The notes below the pieces were generated by a model, which was given only the letters and a program-made list of their open reading frames with translations, was not told where the DNA came from and did no database searches. Shown piece after piece: positions 25,288 to 33,491 of a stretch of 64,000 bases of DNA; within the stretch, counting starts at the first letter, position 1, and the number at the start of each line of letters is the position of its first letter. The translations under genes were made by a program, and so were the position numbers. This stretch comes from Lentisphaerota bacterium (lineage in GTDB: Bacteria; Verrucomicrobiota; Lentisphaeria; Victivallales; Victivallaceae), in assembly GCA_015061685.1 (NCBI GenBank), contig SUWD01000006.1, forward strand, positions 1 through 64,000, written 5' to 3'.

Positions 25288-25323
25288 AAACTATAATATT
25301 CCTACTTTTTTTCTATTTTTCTC

Positions 25324-25352
25324 TTGACAACAATAAAACCGGGTGCTATAGT
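25324..25352 (+). promoter_or_regulatory. Sigma-70 promoter of the LacI-controlled operon
   Basis: TTGACA at 25324-25329, exactly 17 bp, then TATAGT at 25347-25352. It is followed by two LacI-type palindromes and precedes the pseudopilin at 25488 by about 135 bp. Confidence 0.8.
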
Positions 25353-25365
25353 ATTGGTAAAGACA

Positions 25366-25381
25366 TCACAAACGGTTGTGA
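25366..25381. promoter_or_regulatory. LacI-family operator 1
   Basis: The palindrome TCACAAACGGTTGTGA starts 14 bp after the -10 box. It has the central CG and inverted half-sites typical of LacI/GalR operators and shares TCACAAACG with the other two sites. Confidence 0.7.
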
Positions 25382-25402
25382 TGGAAATTTTATTATTCAC
25401 TT

Positions 25403-25420
25403 TTCACAAACGCTTGTGAA
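25403..25420. promoter_or_regulatory. LacI-family operator 2
   Basis: TTCACAAACGCTTGTGAA is a near-perfect 18-bp palindrome, identical to the site at 34582-34599. It lies 37 bp downstream of operator 1, in the 5' untranslated region of the pseudopilin gene. Confidence 0.75.
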
Positions 25421-25487
25421 AGATTTTGAAAGAGAGTTTTTCTACGGGAAATACAGAAAAATCCAACTTCATGGAAAGGAGAACATC

Positions 25488-26273
25488 ATGAAACGACAAT
25501 TTGCTTCCCTGTATTCCGAAAAGTCCCGGTCGAATTTCACCCTTATCGAGCTGCTCGTCGTTATTGCGATTATAGCGATATTGGCAGCAATCTTGCTGCC
25601 AGCGCTGAATTCAGCGCGTAACCGCGGTCAATCCACCAGCTGTATCAATAATATGAAACAAATCGCATTCGCTTTCGGAGCTTACCTGAATGATTTTGAA
25701 GATACGTTCCCAGCCCTTGATTACGGCGGCGGCAACACCTGGCCGTGGGTGGCGGCTGTATATCCATATATTGTGGGTGGAACCATGCCTTATGATGGCG
25801 GTTCTTATGTCTGGGATCCCAAAACTCAGCCCTTCCTCTGCCCGAGAATGATCAGAATGGATAAGTCTGCAATATATGTAGCTTATGGTTATAATTCCAG
25901 AGCAATGGGCAGTTCAGCATACAACACTGTAAAAGATTGGATGGGAGAATGTAAGTACCCGGTAAAAATCGGTCATGTAACTTCACCATCTGCCCAAGTA
26001 GCACTGGCAGAAACATGGTATGCTACATCCTCCATCGATTTCCGTAATATGGGAAATTATAATTTAGCCGGTCAGGGAAGCTTCGCTTTCCGGCATAACC
26101 GTATGGCAAATGTCGTATTTGCCGATTTCCACGTCAATGCGGAAGATTCAGAATTTCTCTACGGCAGCGATTCCAGATACCTGCCACTTAATTTTTCACA
26201 CACCGGAAAAGCTATGACCGCCAGAAGTCATACCCCATGGGAAACTCAATATGGGTTTTACCCGTTTGATTGA
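25488..26273 (+). CDS. Pseudopilin of the LacI-controlled operon
   Basis: 261 aa. The leader [16 protein letters not shown] is followed by [11 protein letters not shown] and a helix ending [12 protein letters not shown]. The residue before the mature Phe is Asn, not Gly. The C-terminal motif is [12 protein letters not shown], an H-X9-D variant in which the final Gly is Phe. GGAAAGGAG before ATG 25488 supports this start over the long upstream open frame. It is the first gene after the LacI operators and is followed by a secreted binding-type protein, so it is probably made when the inducing sugar is present. Confidence 0.88.
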   Translation: MKRQFASLYSEKSRSNFTLIELLVVIAIIAILAAILLPALNSARNRGQSTSCINNMKQIAFAFGAYLNDFEDTFPALDYGGGNTWPWVAAVYPYIVGGTMPYDGGSYVWDPKTQPFLCPRMIRMDKSAIYVAYGYNSRAMGSSAYNTVKDWMGECKYPVKIGHVTSPSAQVALAETWYATSSIDFRNMGNYNLAGQGSFAFRHNRMANVVFADFHVNAEDSEFLYGSDSRYLPLNFSHTGKAMTARSHTPWETQYGFYPFD

Positions 26274-26313
26274 TACAAATTCCTGACATCAACCTAAAAA
26301 AGGAGAAAAACAA

Positions 26314-27147
26314 ATGAAACTGCAATCCATTATCGCTGCTGCAGCCGTCGCTGCCGCCCCCACAATCCACGCTGAAAACCTTATCACCGGCGGTGATGCC
26401 GAATCCGGAAACGCTTTCAAAGGCAAAACCATCACCACCGTTACCACCGCACCCTACGCCGGTAAAGCATCTTTTTCCCTTACCGGACAGGTAACCACCG
26501 CAAAAACTGACCTCATCGCCGTTGATGCAACCAAAAATTACCGGCTCTCCGGTGTCCTGCGTTCCGTAGATCCCGAAAAAAGAAGCATCGCCTGTTTCGG
26601 CCTTACCATGTATAACGCCGATAAGAAAGTCATTCACCGCACTGCCGTCTGGATCATGCCCGGTACGGAAACTGAACTTATCGCCGAAGCCCCCAAAGGC
26701 ACAATGGAGATCTTTGTCAAAGATGCTTCCGCATGGAATAAACGCCGCACCGTGCGTTCGCAAGTGGCTTTCAATGCCAAAGCCGATCTTTCCGATCTGC
26801 CCAATTTTGAATACACCAGTCTGGTTTCCAGAGTCAAACGTGCCGATGACGGCAACGGCTGGGTCGTGAAATTTGACCGCCCGCTCCCCAAAGCTTACCC
26901 CGCCGGAACCATCGTCCGTCAGCACAATTACGGTGCTTCTCTGGATTGCTGTCTGGCATGGAGAGCTGTCCCGGCTGAATGGACCACTTATTCCGCTGAA
27001 TTGAAAGGTACTGCCGCTTTGGGTACTGCCCCGGCAAATCAATTCTGGCCGGGAACCAAATTCGTCAGCGTCTATCTGATGAATGACGCCGGAAGAAAAG
27101 GTGCCGCCATCGAATTCGACAATATCGTTTTTGAAGAAATCAAATAA
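26314..27147 (+). CDS. Secreted beta-sandwich protein, carbohydrate-binding-module-like
   Basis: 277 aa with an Ala-rich signal peptide (MKLQSIIAAAAVAAAPTIHA) and an all-beta body. It begins ENLITGGDAESGNAF, the typical opening of CBM4/9-type jelly-roll domains, and shares FNAKADLSDLPN and YPAGTIVRQHN with the 10487 protein. AAAAGGAG precedes the ATG. It lies 40 bp after the pseudopilin gene and 30 bp before two large hydrolase-like genes, within one likely transcript. Confidence 0.6.
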   Translation: MKLQSIIAAAAVAAAPTIHAENLITGGDAESGNAFKGKTITTVTTAPYAGKASFSLTGQVTTAKTDLIAVDATKNYRLSGVLRSVDPEKRSIACFGLTMYNADKKVIHRTAVWIMPGTETELIAEAPKGTMEIFVKDASAWNKRRTVRSQVAFNAKADLSDLPNFEYTSLVSRVKRADDGNGWVVKFDRPLPKAYPAGTIVRQHNYGASLDCCLAWRAVPAEWTTYSAELKGTAALGTAPANQFWPGTKFVSVYLMNDAGRKGAAIEFDNIVFEEIK

Positions 27148-27177
27148 CCCGGAAAAACAGTTAAAAGGATAAAACTC

Positions 27178-29340
27178 ATGAATAAATTTTTCCTCTCCAT
27201 GGCCGCAGCATGTACTCTTGCCGCCGGTCACGCCGCAGATACCAAGCTTCCGGTCTGGGCAAATAACAATTTAGGTATGGAAGCCGTCGGAAAAGATTAC
27301 ATCGACCCCGATCATGCCCCTTTGCAGCTTGACGGCGACACCGTTACTGCCGGATTCAAAAGCCTTACTCTTGATAAATTCGGTCTGCCCAAAGCGGTCA
27401 AAGTCAAAGGTTTGGATGTCCTGAAGTATCCTGTCCGGCTGGAGTTTGAAGATGACCGTATGCAGCTGCGTCTGCGTCCGGATCAATTCACCGTCAAAAA
27501 AGATGGTAAGAATTCTGTTTTCAGCACCGCTGAATTTACTTCCGCCGGAGTGAAATTCAAAATCACCGCCCAATTCGATTTTGACTTCACCATCCGTTAC
27601 AAAATTGAGATCTCCCCGGAAAAAGGTGCGGTAAAAGTCCATAAACTCGCCCTCGTTTTCCCCATGAATACCCAGGCTCTCGATGAAAAACTGGTCATGT
27701 ATTATCAGGAAGGACCCAACCGCCCTGAATCCGGCAGAGAAGCACAGAAACGCCGCACTCACCTCACCATCAAAGGCGGCGATTACCGCCCCATTGAGCC
27801 GGGTTTCTGCTCTCTCTTCTGGATCGGTACCACCGATTTCGGTCTCTCCTGGAACTTCCCCAGTGCCGTGGACTGGAATCCCATCAAAGGTTACGAAATG
27901 ACCTTCGACCCCGGTACCGGAAACTATTCTCTCAATATCATCCAGAAACCCATCACCCTCGATAAAACCCGTACCTTTGAGTTTTATCTCACCCCCACCC
28001 CCGTAAAAGATATGCCCAAAAACTGGCGTACCTGGAACTACGGCTGGAGAGGTACTCCCCAGCAGAAAATCGACCGCAAATTGATCAATCAGCTCGTCTG
28101 GTGGTCAAGCGTCTGGCGTGCCGGAGGTTATGACCCGCAGCGTGTCCGCAACCCCGAAGAGGTCAAGGCCGCCGCTCTCGCCGACAAAGGCATGAATAAA
28201 GCCAATTACTACATCCCGCAGCTCATCGGGGCAGTCACCCTCTATGAAAATGAAGACGGCGACGTTTTCCTCTGGGAAGACCCCTACCTCGATGCAATCG
28301 CCCAGAAATATCACCGTGCCCCCGGTTCCAAAGGACGGAATCTGGAAATCCCCGAAGATGTCATCCGGATCAAAGATATCAATGATCTGCGGGCAAAACT
28401 CGGAACTGCCAATTATGACGGCAAATACCGTTCCGTTTCACGCAACTGGGACAGCGTTTTCGCCAAACCGCTGGCTGACCACATGGTGTACGGTCTTAAT
28501 GAATTCATCAAACTCGGCGTCGGCGGTATCTATTACGACGGCATCAATCCGCAGGCAAACTATTCTCCGTGGGCGGCATGGACCGATCCCGACGGCGAAT
28601 TGCGGCCCAGATTTTTCATTGAAGAACAGCGTCAGCTGCTCAAACGTATGCGTTATCTGGTCAAAAAAGCCGATCCCAATGAGATGGTCGTCGCTCACCA
28701 GTCCGGTACCCGTCCGGCTTCAACTTTGAGCCTCTGCGACGTCATCATCCCCGGTGAAACATTCTTCTACGGTTATCATGAGCCGGAAAAACGCGATGCT
28801 TCCCCCAATGGTGACTTCTACTACGCCCATATCGTTGGTGATATCGACAACCTCAAAGGTGAATTCTATCACAAGCAGTGGGGCGTCCCCCATGTCCTGC
28901 TCCCCGAATGCCGCGGCAAAAACGGCCGGATATTCAAGGGCAACAAATCCACCCGCACCATGCTCGCTTACACACTGCACTTCGACATGCTCTACTTCCC
29001 GACCATGTGCGATGTCCAGGAACTTTACAAAATTTACCGCATCCGTAATAAATTCGGTATGGCTGACGTTGAATTCAAACCCTACTGGGAAAAACATCCT
29101 TTCCGTACCAAAGATAAGAATTTCAAAGTCAGTTACTATCAGAAAACCGGTAAAAAAGAGTATATGGTTATCGTTTCCAATCTCCAATTCGGTGATGCCA
29201 AAACCCAGATACGGCTGCCCCAAAATATCAAGAGCATTACCGAAATGCAGAGCGGTAAAACAATCGACATCGTCAATGGTGAATTCACCGCTGATCTCGG
29301 TGCTTATGAATTCGGCATTTACCATGTCACCGGAGAATAA
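27178..29340 (+). CDS. Secreted GH123-like (DUF6067-like) protein, tandem paralogue 1
   Basis: 720 aa with a signal peptide (MNKFFLSMAAACTLAAGHAA). An N-terminal beta-sandwich covers about the first 250 residues and contains EKLVMYYQEGPNRPESG. The junction motif FYLTPTPVKDMPKNWRTWNY starts a TIM-barrel with LGVGGIYYDGINPQ and RQLLKRMRYLVKKADPNE, which match the general layout of DUF6067/GH123-like glycosidases. The catalytic residues are not established. It shares long identical blocks with the next gene at 29344, so the two arose by tandem duplication. It is preceded by AAAAGGAT. Confidence 0.65.
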   Translation: MNKFFLSMAAACTLAAGHAADTKLPVWANNNLGMEAVGKDYIDPDHAPLQLDGDTVTAGFKSLTLDKFGLPKAVKVKGLDVLKYPVRLEFEDDRMQLRLRPDQFTVKKDGKNSVFSTAEFTSAGVKFKITAQFDFDFTIRYKIEISPEKGAVKVHKLALVFPMNTQALDEKLVMYYQEGPNRPESGREAQKRRTHLTIKGGDYRPIEPGFCSLFWIGTTDFGLSWNFPSAVDWNPIKGYEMTFDPGTGNYSLNIIQKPITLDKTRTFEFYLTPTPVKDMPKNWRTWNYGWRGTPQQKIDRKLINQLVWWSSVWRAGGYDPQRVRNPEEVKAAALADKGMNKANYYIPQLIGAVTLYENEDGDVFLWEDPYLDAIAQKYHRAPGSKGRNLEIPEDVIRIKDINDLRAKLGTANYDGKYRSVSRNWDSVFAKPLADHMVYGLNEFIKLGVGGIYYDGINPQANYSPWAAWTDPDGELRPRFFIEEQRQLLKRMRYLVKKADPNEMVVAHQSGTRPASTLSLCDVIIPGETFFYGYHEPEKRDASPNGDFYYAHIVGDIDNLKGEFYHKQWGVPHVLLPECRGKNGRIFKGNKSTRTMLAYTLHFDMLYFPTMCDVQELYKIYRIRNKFGMADVEFKPYWEKHPFRTKDKNFKVSYYQKTGKKEYMVIVSNLQFGDAKTQIRLPQNIKSITEMQSGKTIDIVNGEFTADLGAYEFGIYHVTGE

Positions 29341-29343
29341 TTC

Positions 29344-31590
29344 ATGAAAAAACTTCTCTCAACGTTATTCTGCACAGTTTCTGCATGGGCGGTTTTCGCC
29401 GCCCCTGCCCCGGCAAAACCATACTGGGCAGATAATAAACTCGGATATGAAGCTTTGGGTGATGATTACATCGACCCGGATCATACCCCCCTGATGATCT
29501 ACAATGCCACGGTCACCGCCGGAAATAAAAAAATGGTGCTTACTGAAAGTGCCTTGCCGAAAGTCTCCGCCTGGAAAGATTATCAGATCCTCCGTGCCCC
29601 GGCATACTTCACTCTCAACGGCAAAAAAATCGATGCCGGTAAGCTGGAAATCAGCAAAACCGGCAAAAATGCCGTCCTCGCCAAATCAACATTCACCGTT
29701 GACGGCGTGAAATTTGAAGTCTCTGCCAAATTTGACTTCGACTTCACCATCCGGTACAATGTCAAACTTACCCCGGTGAATAAAAGTGCCGTTATCAACA
29801 GTTTACAGCTGGTATTCCCGATGAATACTTCTGCAAATGAAGAAAAACTCGTCATGTATTACCGGGAGGGACCCGACCGTCTGGAATCCGGTCTGGAAGC
29901 ACAGAAACGCCGTGCCCACCTCACCGTCAAAGGTGGAGATACCCGCAAAATCGAACCGGGTTTCTCCTCGCTTTTCTGGGTGGGAACGACCTTCTGCGGC
30001 ATGTCGTGGAACTTTCCCAGCGGCAAAGCTTTCCATGTAACCAAAGGCAACGAGATGGTCTATGACCCGGTTTCCGGAGACTTCACTTTGAACCTGATCG
30101 AAAAAGCATGGACGCTTGATAAAGAACTGGTTCTGGAATTCTACCTCACCCCCACGCCCGTCAAAAATATGCCCAAAAACTGGCGTACCTGGAACTACAA
30201 CTGGAGAGGTGCCCCCAACCAGAAAATCGACCGTTCCCTCATCCGTCAGCTGATCTGGTGGTCAAGCATCTGGCGTGGCGGTGCTTACAATCCGCTCATC
30301 ATCCGCAACCCAGAAGAGGTCAAGGCCGCCGCCCTCGCTGATAAAGGTATGAATAAAGCCAACTATTACATCCCGCAGCTGGTCTCCCCCTCAATCATGT
30401 ATGAGGATGATGAAGGCAACGTCTATGCCATGCACGATCCTTATCTGGAAATGCTTTCCCTCAAGTATCAACGCTTGTCCATCCCTGCCCCGCCGCCGCT
30501 GGACTTCCCCGATGATACCGTCTATTTCAAAAATCTCGCCGAAAGAAACGCCACCGTCGGTCCTGCCATCACCCCCAATAAAAAATTCACCGAAAGAGCA
30601 AGAACCCTCGATGTCGTATTCGCTCCGCCCGTTGCTGACCATCTGGTCTATGCCCTTAATGAATTCATAAAACTCGGCGTCGGCGGCATCTACTACGACG
30701 GTATCAACCCCCAGCACACCTACGCTGACTGGGCGGCCTGGACCGATGATGACGGCGAAAAACGGCCGGTTTTCCACTTTGAGTGGCAGAGACAGCTTTT
30801 CAAACGGATGCGTTATCTGGTCAAAAAAGCCGATCCCAATGAGATGGTCACCGCTCACCAGTCCGGTACCCGTCCGGCGTCAACTTTGAGCCTCTGCGAC
30901 GTCATCATCCCCGGTGAAACTTTCCACTACATCTATCATGAGCCGGTCAAACGGGATGCTTCTCCCTCAAGTGCCTACTATTACGCTCATGTTTTCGGTG
31001 ATATCGACAACCTTAAAGGTGAATTATTCTACCGTCAATGGGGCGTACCGCACCTGATGATCCCGGAAGTCACCAGCTGTCTCCGTCACCGGGGTGTCAA
31101 ACCCGAAGTCACCAAAGGTACCCGTACTTTCCTCGCTTATACACTGCATTTTGACATGCTTTATCATCAGACCATGTGCGACGTCAACGAACTGGTGAAA
31201 ATTTACCGCATCCGGGACGCTTACGGCATGGCCGATACCCTGGAGGAATATATTGAATTCATCCCCTATTGGGAAAACAATACTTTCAATGCCAGCGATA
31301 AAAATGTCAAAGTCAGCTACTATGACAAGGTCAAAGAACAGGAACTTTATACCAGTTACGATATCCGTAAACGGTATATGGTGATCGTTTCCAATCTCCA
31401 ATTCGGGGATGCCAAATTCACCGTGTCTCTGCCCAAAGGCATCCGGAAAGCCAAAGTAAAAGATATGCAGACCGGAAAAGAGATCGCCGTGAATAAAAAA
31501 GCCAATAACTTTGAGTGTTCGCTTGCCGCTTATGACTTCACGATCCTTGAAGTCACCGGTGAACTGGATGACGGTCGCGGACACTGGTGA
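29344..31590 (+). CDS. Secreted GH123-like (DUF6067-like) protein, tandem paralogue 2
   Basis: 748 aa, starting 4 bp after paralogue 1, with a signal peptide (MKKLLSTLFCTVSAWAVFA). Domain order is the same: beta-sandwich, then FYLTPTPVKNMPKNWRTWNY and a barrel with LGVGGIYYDGINPQ. Identical segments include KKADPNEM and AHQSGTRPASTLSLCDVI. It differs by small insertions after about residue 380 and near the C-terminus (KVKEQELYTSYDIRKRY). Divergence in the barrel loops suggests the two act on related but distinct linkages; that is inference. Confidence 0.65.
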   Translation: MKKLLSTLFCTVSAWAVFAAPAPAKPYWADNKLGYEALGDDYIDPDHTPLMIYNATVTAGNKKMVLTESALPKVSAWKDYQILRAPAYFTLNGKKIDAGKLEISKTGKNAVLAKSTFTVDGVKFEVSAKFDFDFTIRYNVKLTPVNKSAVINSLQLVFPMNTSANEEKLVMYYREGPDRLESGLEAQKRRAHLTVKGGDTRKIEPGFSSLFWVGTTFCGMSWNFPSGKAFHVTKGNEMVYDPVSGDFTLNLIEKAWTLDKELVLEFYLTPTPVKNMPKNWRTWNYNWRGAPNQKIDRSLIRQLIWWSSIWRGGAYNPLIIRNPEEVKAAALADKGMNKANYYIPQLVSPSIMYEDDEGNVYAMHDPYLEMLSLKYQRLSIPAPPPLDFPDDTVYFKNLAERNATVGPAITPNKKFTERARTLDVVFAPPVADHLVYALNEFIKLGVGGIYYDGINPQHTYADWAAWTDDDGEKRPVFHFEWQRQLFKRMRYLVKKADPNEMVTAHQSGTRPASTLSLCDVIIPGETFHYIYHEPVKRDASPSSAYYYAHVFGDIDNLKGELFYRQWGVPHLMIPEVTSCLRHRGVKPEVTKGTRTFLAYTLHFDMLYHQTMCDVNELVKIYRIRDAYGMADTLEEYIEFIPYWENNTFNASDKNVKVSYYDKVKEQELYTSYDIRKRYMVIVSNLQFGDAKFTVSLPKGIRKAKVKDMQTGKEIAVNKKANNFECSLAAYDFTILEVTGELDDGRGHW

Positions 31591-31599
31591 AATCACAAC

Positions 31600-31614
31600 T
31601 GCGTAATATACGCA
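31600..31614. repeat. 15-bp perfect palindrome between operon genes
   Basis: TGCGTA and TACGCA flank ATA. It sits in the 45-bp gap between paralogue 2 and the DUF4434 gene. It could be a small mRNA hairpin or a binding site; nothing else supports a role. Confidence 0.35.
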
Positions 31615-31635
31615 ATAACATAAAGGAATAAAAAT

Positions 31636-32547
31636 ATGAGCCTCAAAAAAATTACCGGTACTTTCGTGGACGTGGTCGCTTCCGACATCCCGAGCAACAA
31701 CTTCACCCGTGAAAAATGGGCGATGCAGTTTGATGAATTCAAACGCATGGGTATCGACACGGTCATCATCATCCGGGTCGCATTCAAAGACAGTGCCGCT
31801 TACAAAAGCGAAGTTATGAAAACTTCCCTCTATGAAGATCCCGACCTTGTGCAGATCCTCCTCGAAGAAGCCGGACGCACCGGTATCGGTCTTTATATCG
31901 GTCTCTACGACACCCTCAAATACTGGCCGCTCAATGACTGGCAGAATGAGGTCGCCATCAATAAAGAATTGATCCACGAACTCTTTGAACGCTACAATAA
32001 ATTCCCCGCATTCAAAGGCTGGTACATGTGCCATGAGGGCAGTCTGCACACCCATCCCAATCAGATCTGGAAGCCGCTCTGCCAGACCATCCGGACTCTG
32101 GATACCGAACGCCCGATCATTGTTTCTCCGCGTTACCACGGTGCAAAATGTGACCCCTCCTGGCCCGTGCCGCCGGATGTCCACGCCCGGCACTTCGACT
32201 ATCTGCTGACCGAAATGGAAGGCATGATCTCCGCATTCGCTTTCATGGACGGTCACGTCCACTTCCGCGATCTGCCCAATTACGTCAAAGCCACCGCCGA
32301 AGTTTTCCGGAAACACGGTATTGCCTACTGGTCAAATCTGGAAACTTTCGACCGGGATATGCCCTATAAGTTCCCGCCGATCGAATGGAGCAAATTGAGA
32401 TTCAAACTGGAAACGGTCCAGCCCTATGTTGAGAAGATCATCTCCTTTGAGCTGCCCCACTTCCTCAGCCCCTACTCTCTCTACCCCTCGGCACGCAATC
32501 TGCATGAGCGGTACATGAAGTATCTTGAAGAACACGATGCTCTCTGA
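31636..32547 (+). CDS. DUF4434-family TIM-barrel protein
   Basis: 303 aa without a signal peptide. The opening (KKITGTFVDVVASDIPSNNF, then REKWAMQFDEFKRMGIDTVIIIR) is characteristic of DUF4434 proteins, which share a TIM-barrel fold with glycosidases such as PslG. Candidate acidic residues at strand ends include GWYMCHEGSLHTHP (about 130-140) and SNLETFD (about 235). It is intracellular, so it would act after uptake, for example on oligosaccharides. The ATG has AAAGGAAT upstream. Its end overlaps the next gene by 11 bp. Confidence 0.7.
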   Translation: MSLKKITGTFVDVVASDIPSNNFTREKWAMQFDEFKRMGIDTVIIIRVAFKDSAAYKSEVMKTSLYEDPDLVQILLEEAGRTGIGLYIGLYDTLKYWPLNDWQNEVAINKELIHELFERYNKFPAFKGWYMCHEGSLHTHPNQIWKPLCQTIRTLDTERPIIVSPRYHGAKCDPSWPVPPDVHARHFDYLLTEMEGMISAFAFMDGHVHFRDLPNYVKATAEVFRKHGIAYWSNLETFDRDMPYKFPPIEWSKLRFKLETVQPYVEKIISFELPHFLSPYSLYPSARNLHERYMKYLEEHDAL

Positions 32548-33370
32548 CAATAATATGAAATTGCAGGACAGACTTTGGGTGTGGGGGCAGGAAACCGGCT
32601 CCCACCATCTGGTACCACAATTCAACCTCCCCGGTGTCAACCGCATGGGGACGGTGGAATTCTGCCGTGAATTCGGAGTGCCTAATTGCTGCCGGGTCGC
32701 TGTCCCGGCTGGCCCTTTCCCGCCGTTTGACAATGCTTCAGCAGAGCTTGCCGGATTGCGGGAAGTCGTCTGGTCTGCCGTCGGCGCCTGCGGGGTTACC
32801 CGCAATGACAATGACGGCAGTGATCTTGATGAAGTCATCCGTCAGGCGGAGATGTTTCCCAACATTTCCGGGGCTGTGCTGGATGACTTTTTCGCAGCTC
32901 CGGAAACTCTGGCTGCCGGAGGCCCCATGGTACGTCATTCGCTGGCAAGTTTGCAGGCTATGCGGAAAAAACTGCACAATTTTCCGCTCCGGAAACTTGA
33001 TCTCTGGCTGGTGTGGTATGATTATCAGCTGGATTATCCGGTAACGGAGTTTGCCGACTGCTGTGATGTGATATCCTTCTGGACATGGGAGGCGGAAAAC
33101 CTCGTCAATATGGAGGAGAATTTGCAGAAAGTCCGGCTTCTTGTCCCCGGTAAGCGGTACTTCGCCGGAGTTTATCTCTGGGATTACGGCACCGGAAATC
33201 CCCTGCCCGATGGAGAAATGACCCGGCAGCTTGAAATCGCCCGGAAATTTATCCGTACCGGTTTGCTGGAGGGAATCATCATCTGCTCCAACTGTGTCGC
33301 CGATCTCGGTCTGACCACAGCGGATGAATTGAAAGAGTGGATCAAAATACACGGTGATGAAAAAGTATAA
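32537..33370 (+). CDS. Unidentified protein, possible TIM-barrel enzyme of the LacI operon
   Basis: About 277 aa; I do not recognise the family. Alternating hydrophobic strands with acidic ends (SGAVLDDFF about 115, LDLWLVWYDYQL about 155, GKRYFAGVYLWDYG about 205) suggest a TIM-barrel sugar enzyme, and the neighbour genes agree. ATG 32537 lies 6 bases after a weak GAAG and overlaps the DUF4434 gene by 11 bp; ATG 32555 is an alternative. It is the last gene before the terminator at 33392. Confidence 0.5.
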   Translation: MLSDNNMKLQDRLWVWGQETGSHHLVPQFNLPGVNRMGTVEFCREFGVPNCCRVAVPAGPFPPFDNASAELAGLREVVWSAVGACGVTRNDNDGSDLDEVIRQAEMFPNISGAVLDDFFAAPETLAAGGPMVRHSLASLQAMRKKLHNFPLRKLDLWLVWYDYQLDYPVTEFADCCDVISFWTWEAENLVNMEENLQKVRLLVPGKRYFAGVYLWDYGTGNPLPDGEMTRQLEIARKFIRTGLLEGIIICSNCVADLGLTTADELKEWIKIHGDEKV

Positions 33371-33382
33371 ACTCTTTCAAAC

Positions 33383-33411
33383 TTGACTAATCGGCAAAAC
33401 GGTGTTATTTT
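33383..33411 (+). promoter_or_regulatory. Putative promoter of the LacI-family regulator gene
   Basis: TTGACT at 33383-33388, 17-bp spacer, TATTTT at 33406-33411, about 80 bp before the regulator start. The -10 box lies inside the terminator hairpin of the preceding operon. Confidence 0.5.
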
Positions 33412-33438
33412 ATGTAACAGCAGTTTTGCCGTTTTTTT
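33392..33438 (+). terminator. Rho-independent terminator after the LacI-controlled operon
   Basis: CGGCAAAAC (33392-33400) pairs with GTTTTGCCG (33423-33431), followed by seven T. An inner TGTTA/TAACA pair extends the hairpin. It lies 22 bp after the last gene of the operon and before the regulator gene. Confidence 0.8.
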
Positions 33439-33491
33439 ATGCTGAAAACGGCTGAAATCATTGATCGTTTAACAGTGGATAATTTCATAAT

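Noticed and set aside
25179..25487. Extended N-terminus for the pseudopilin at 25488
   Set aside because: It would read through mobile element copy C, the promoter and two operators; ATG 25488 has a strong ribosome site.
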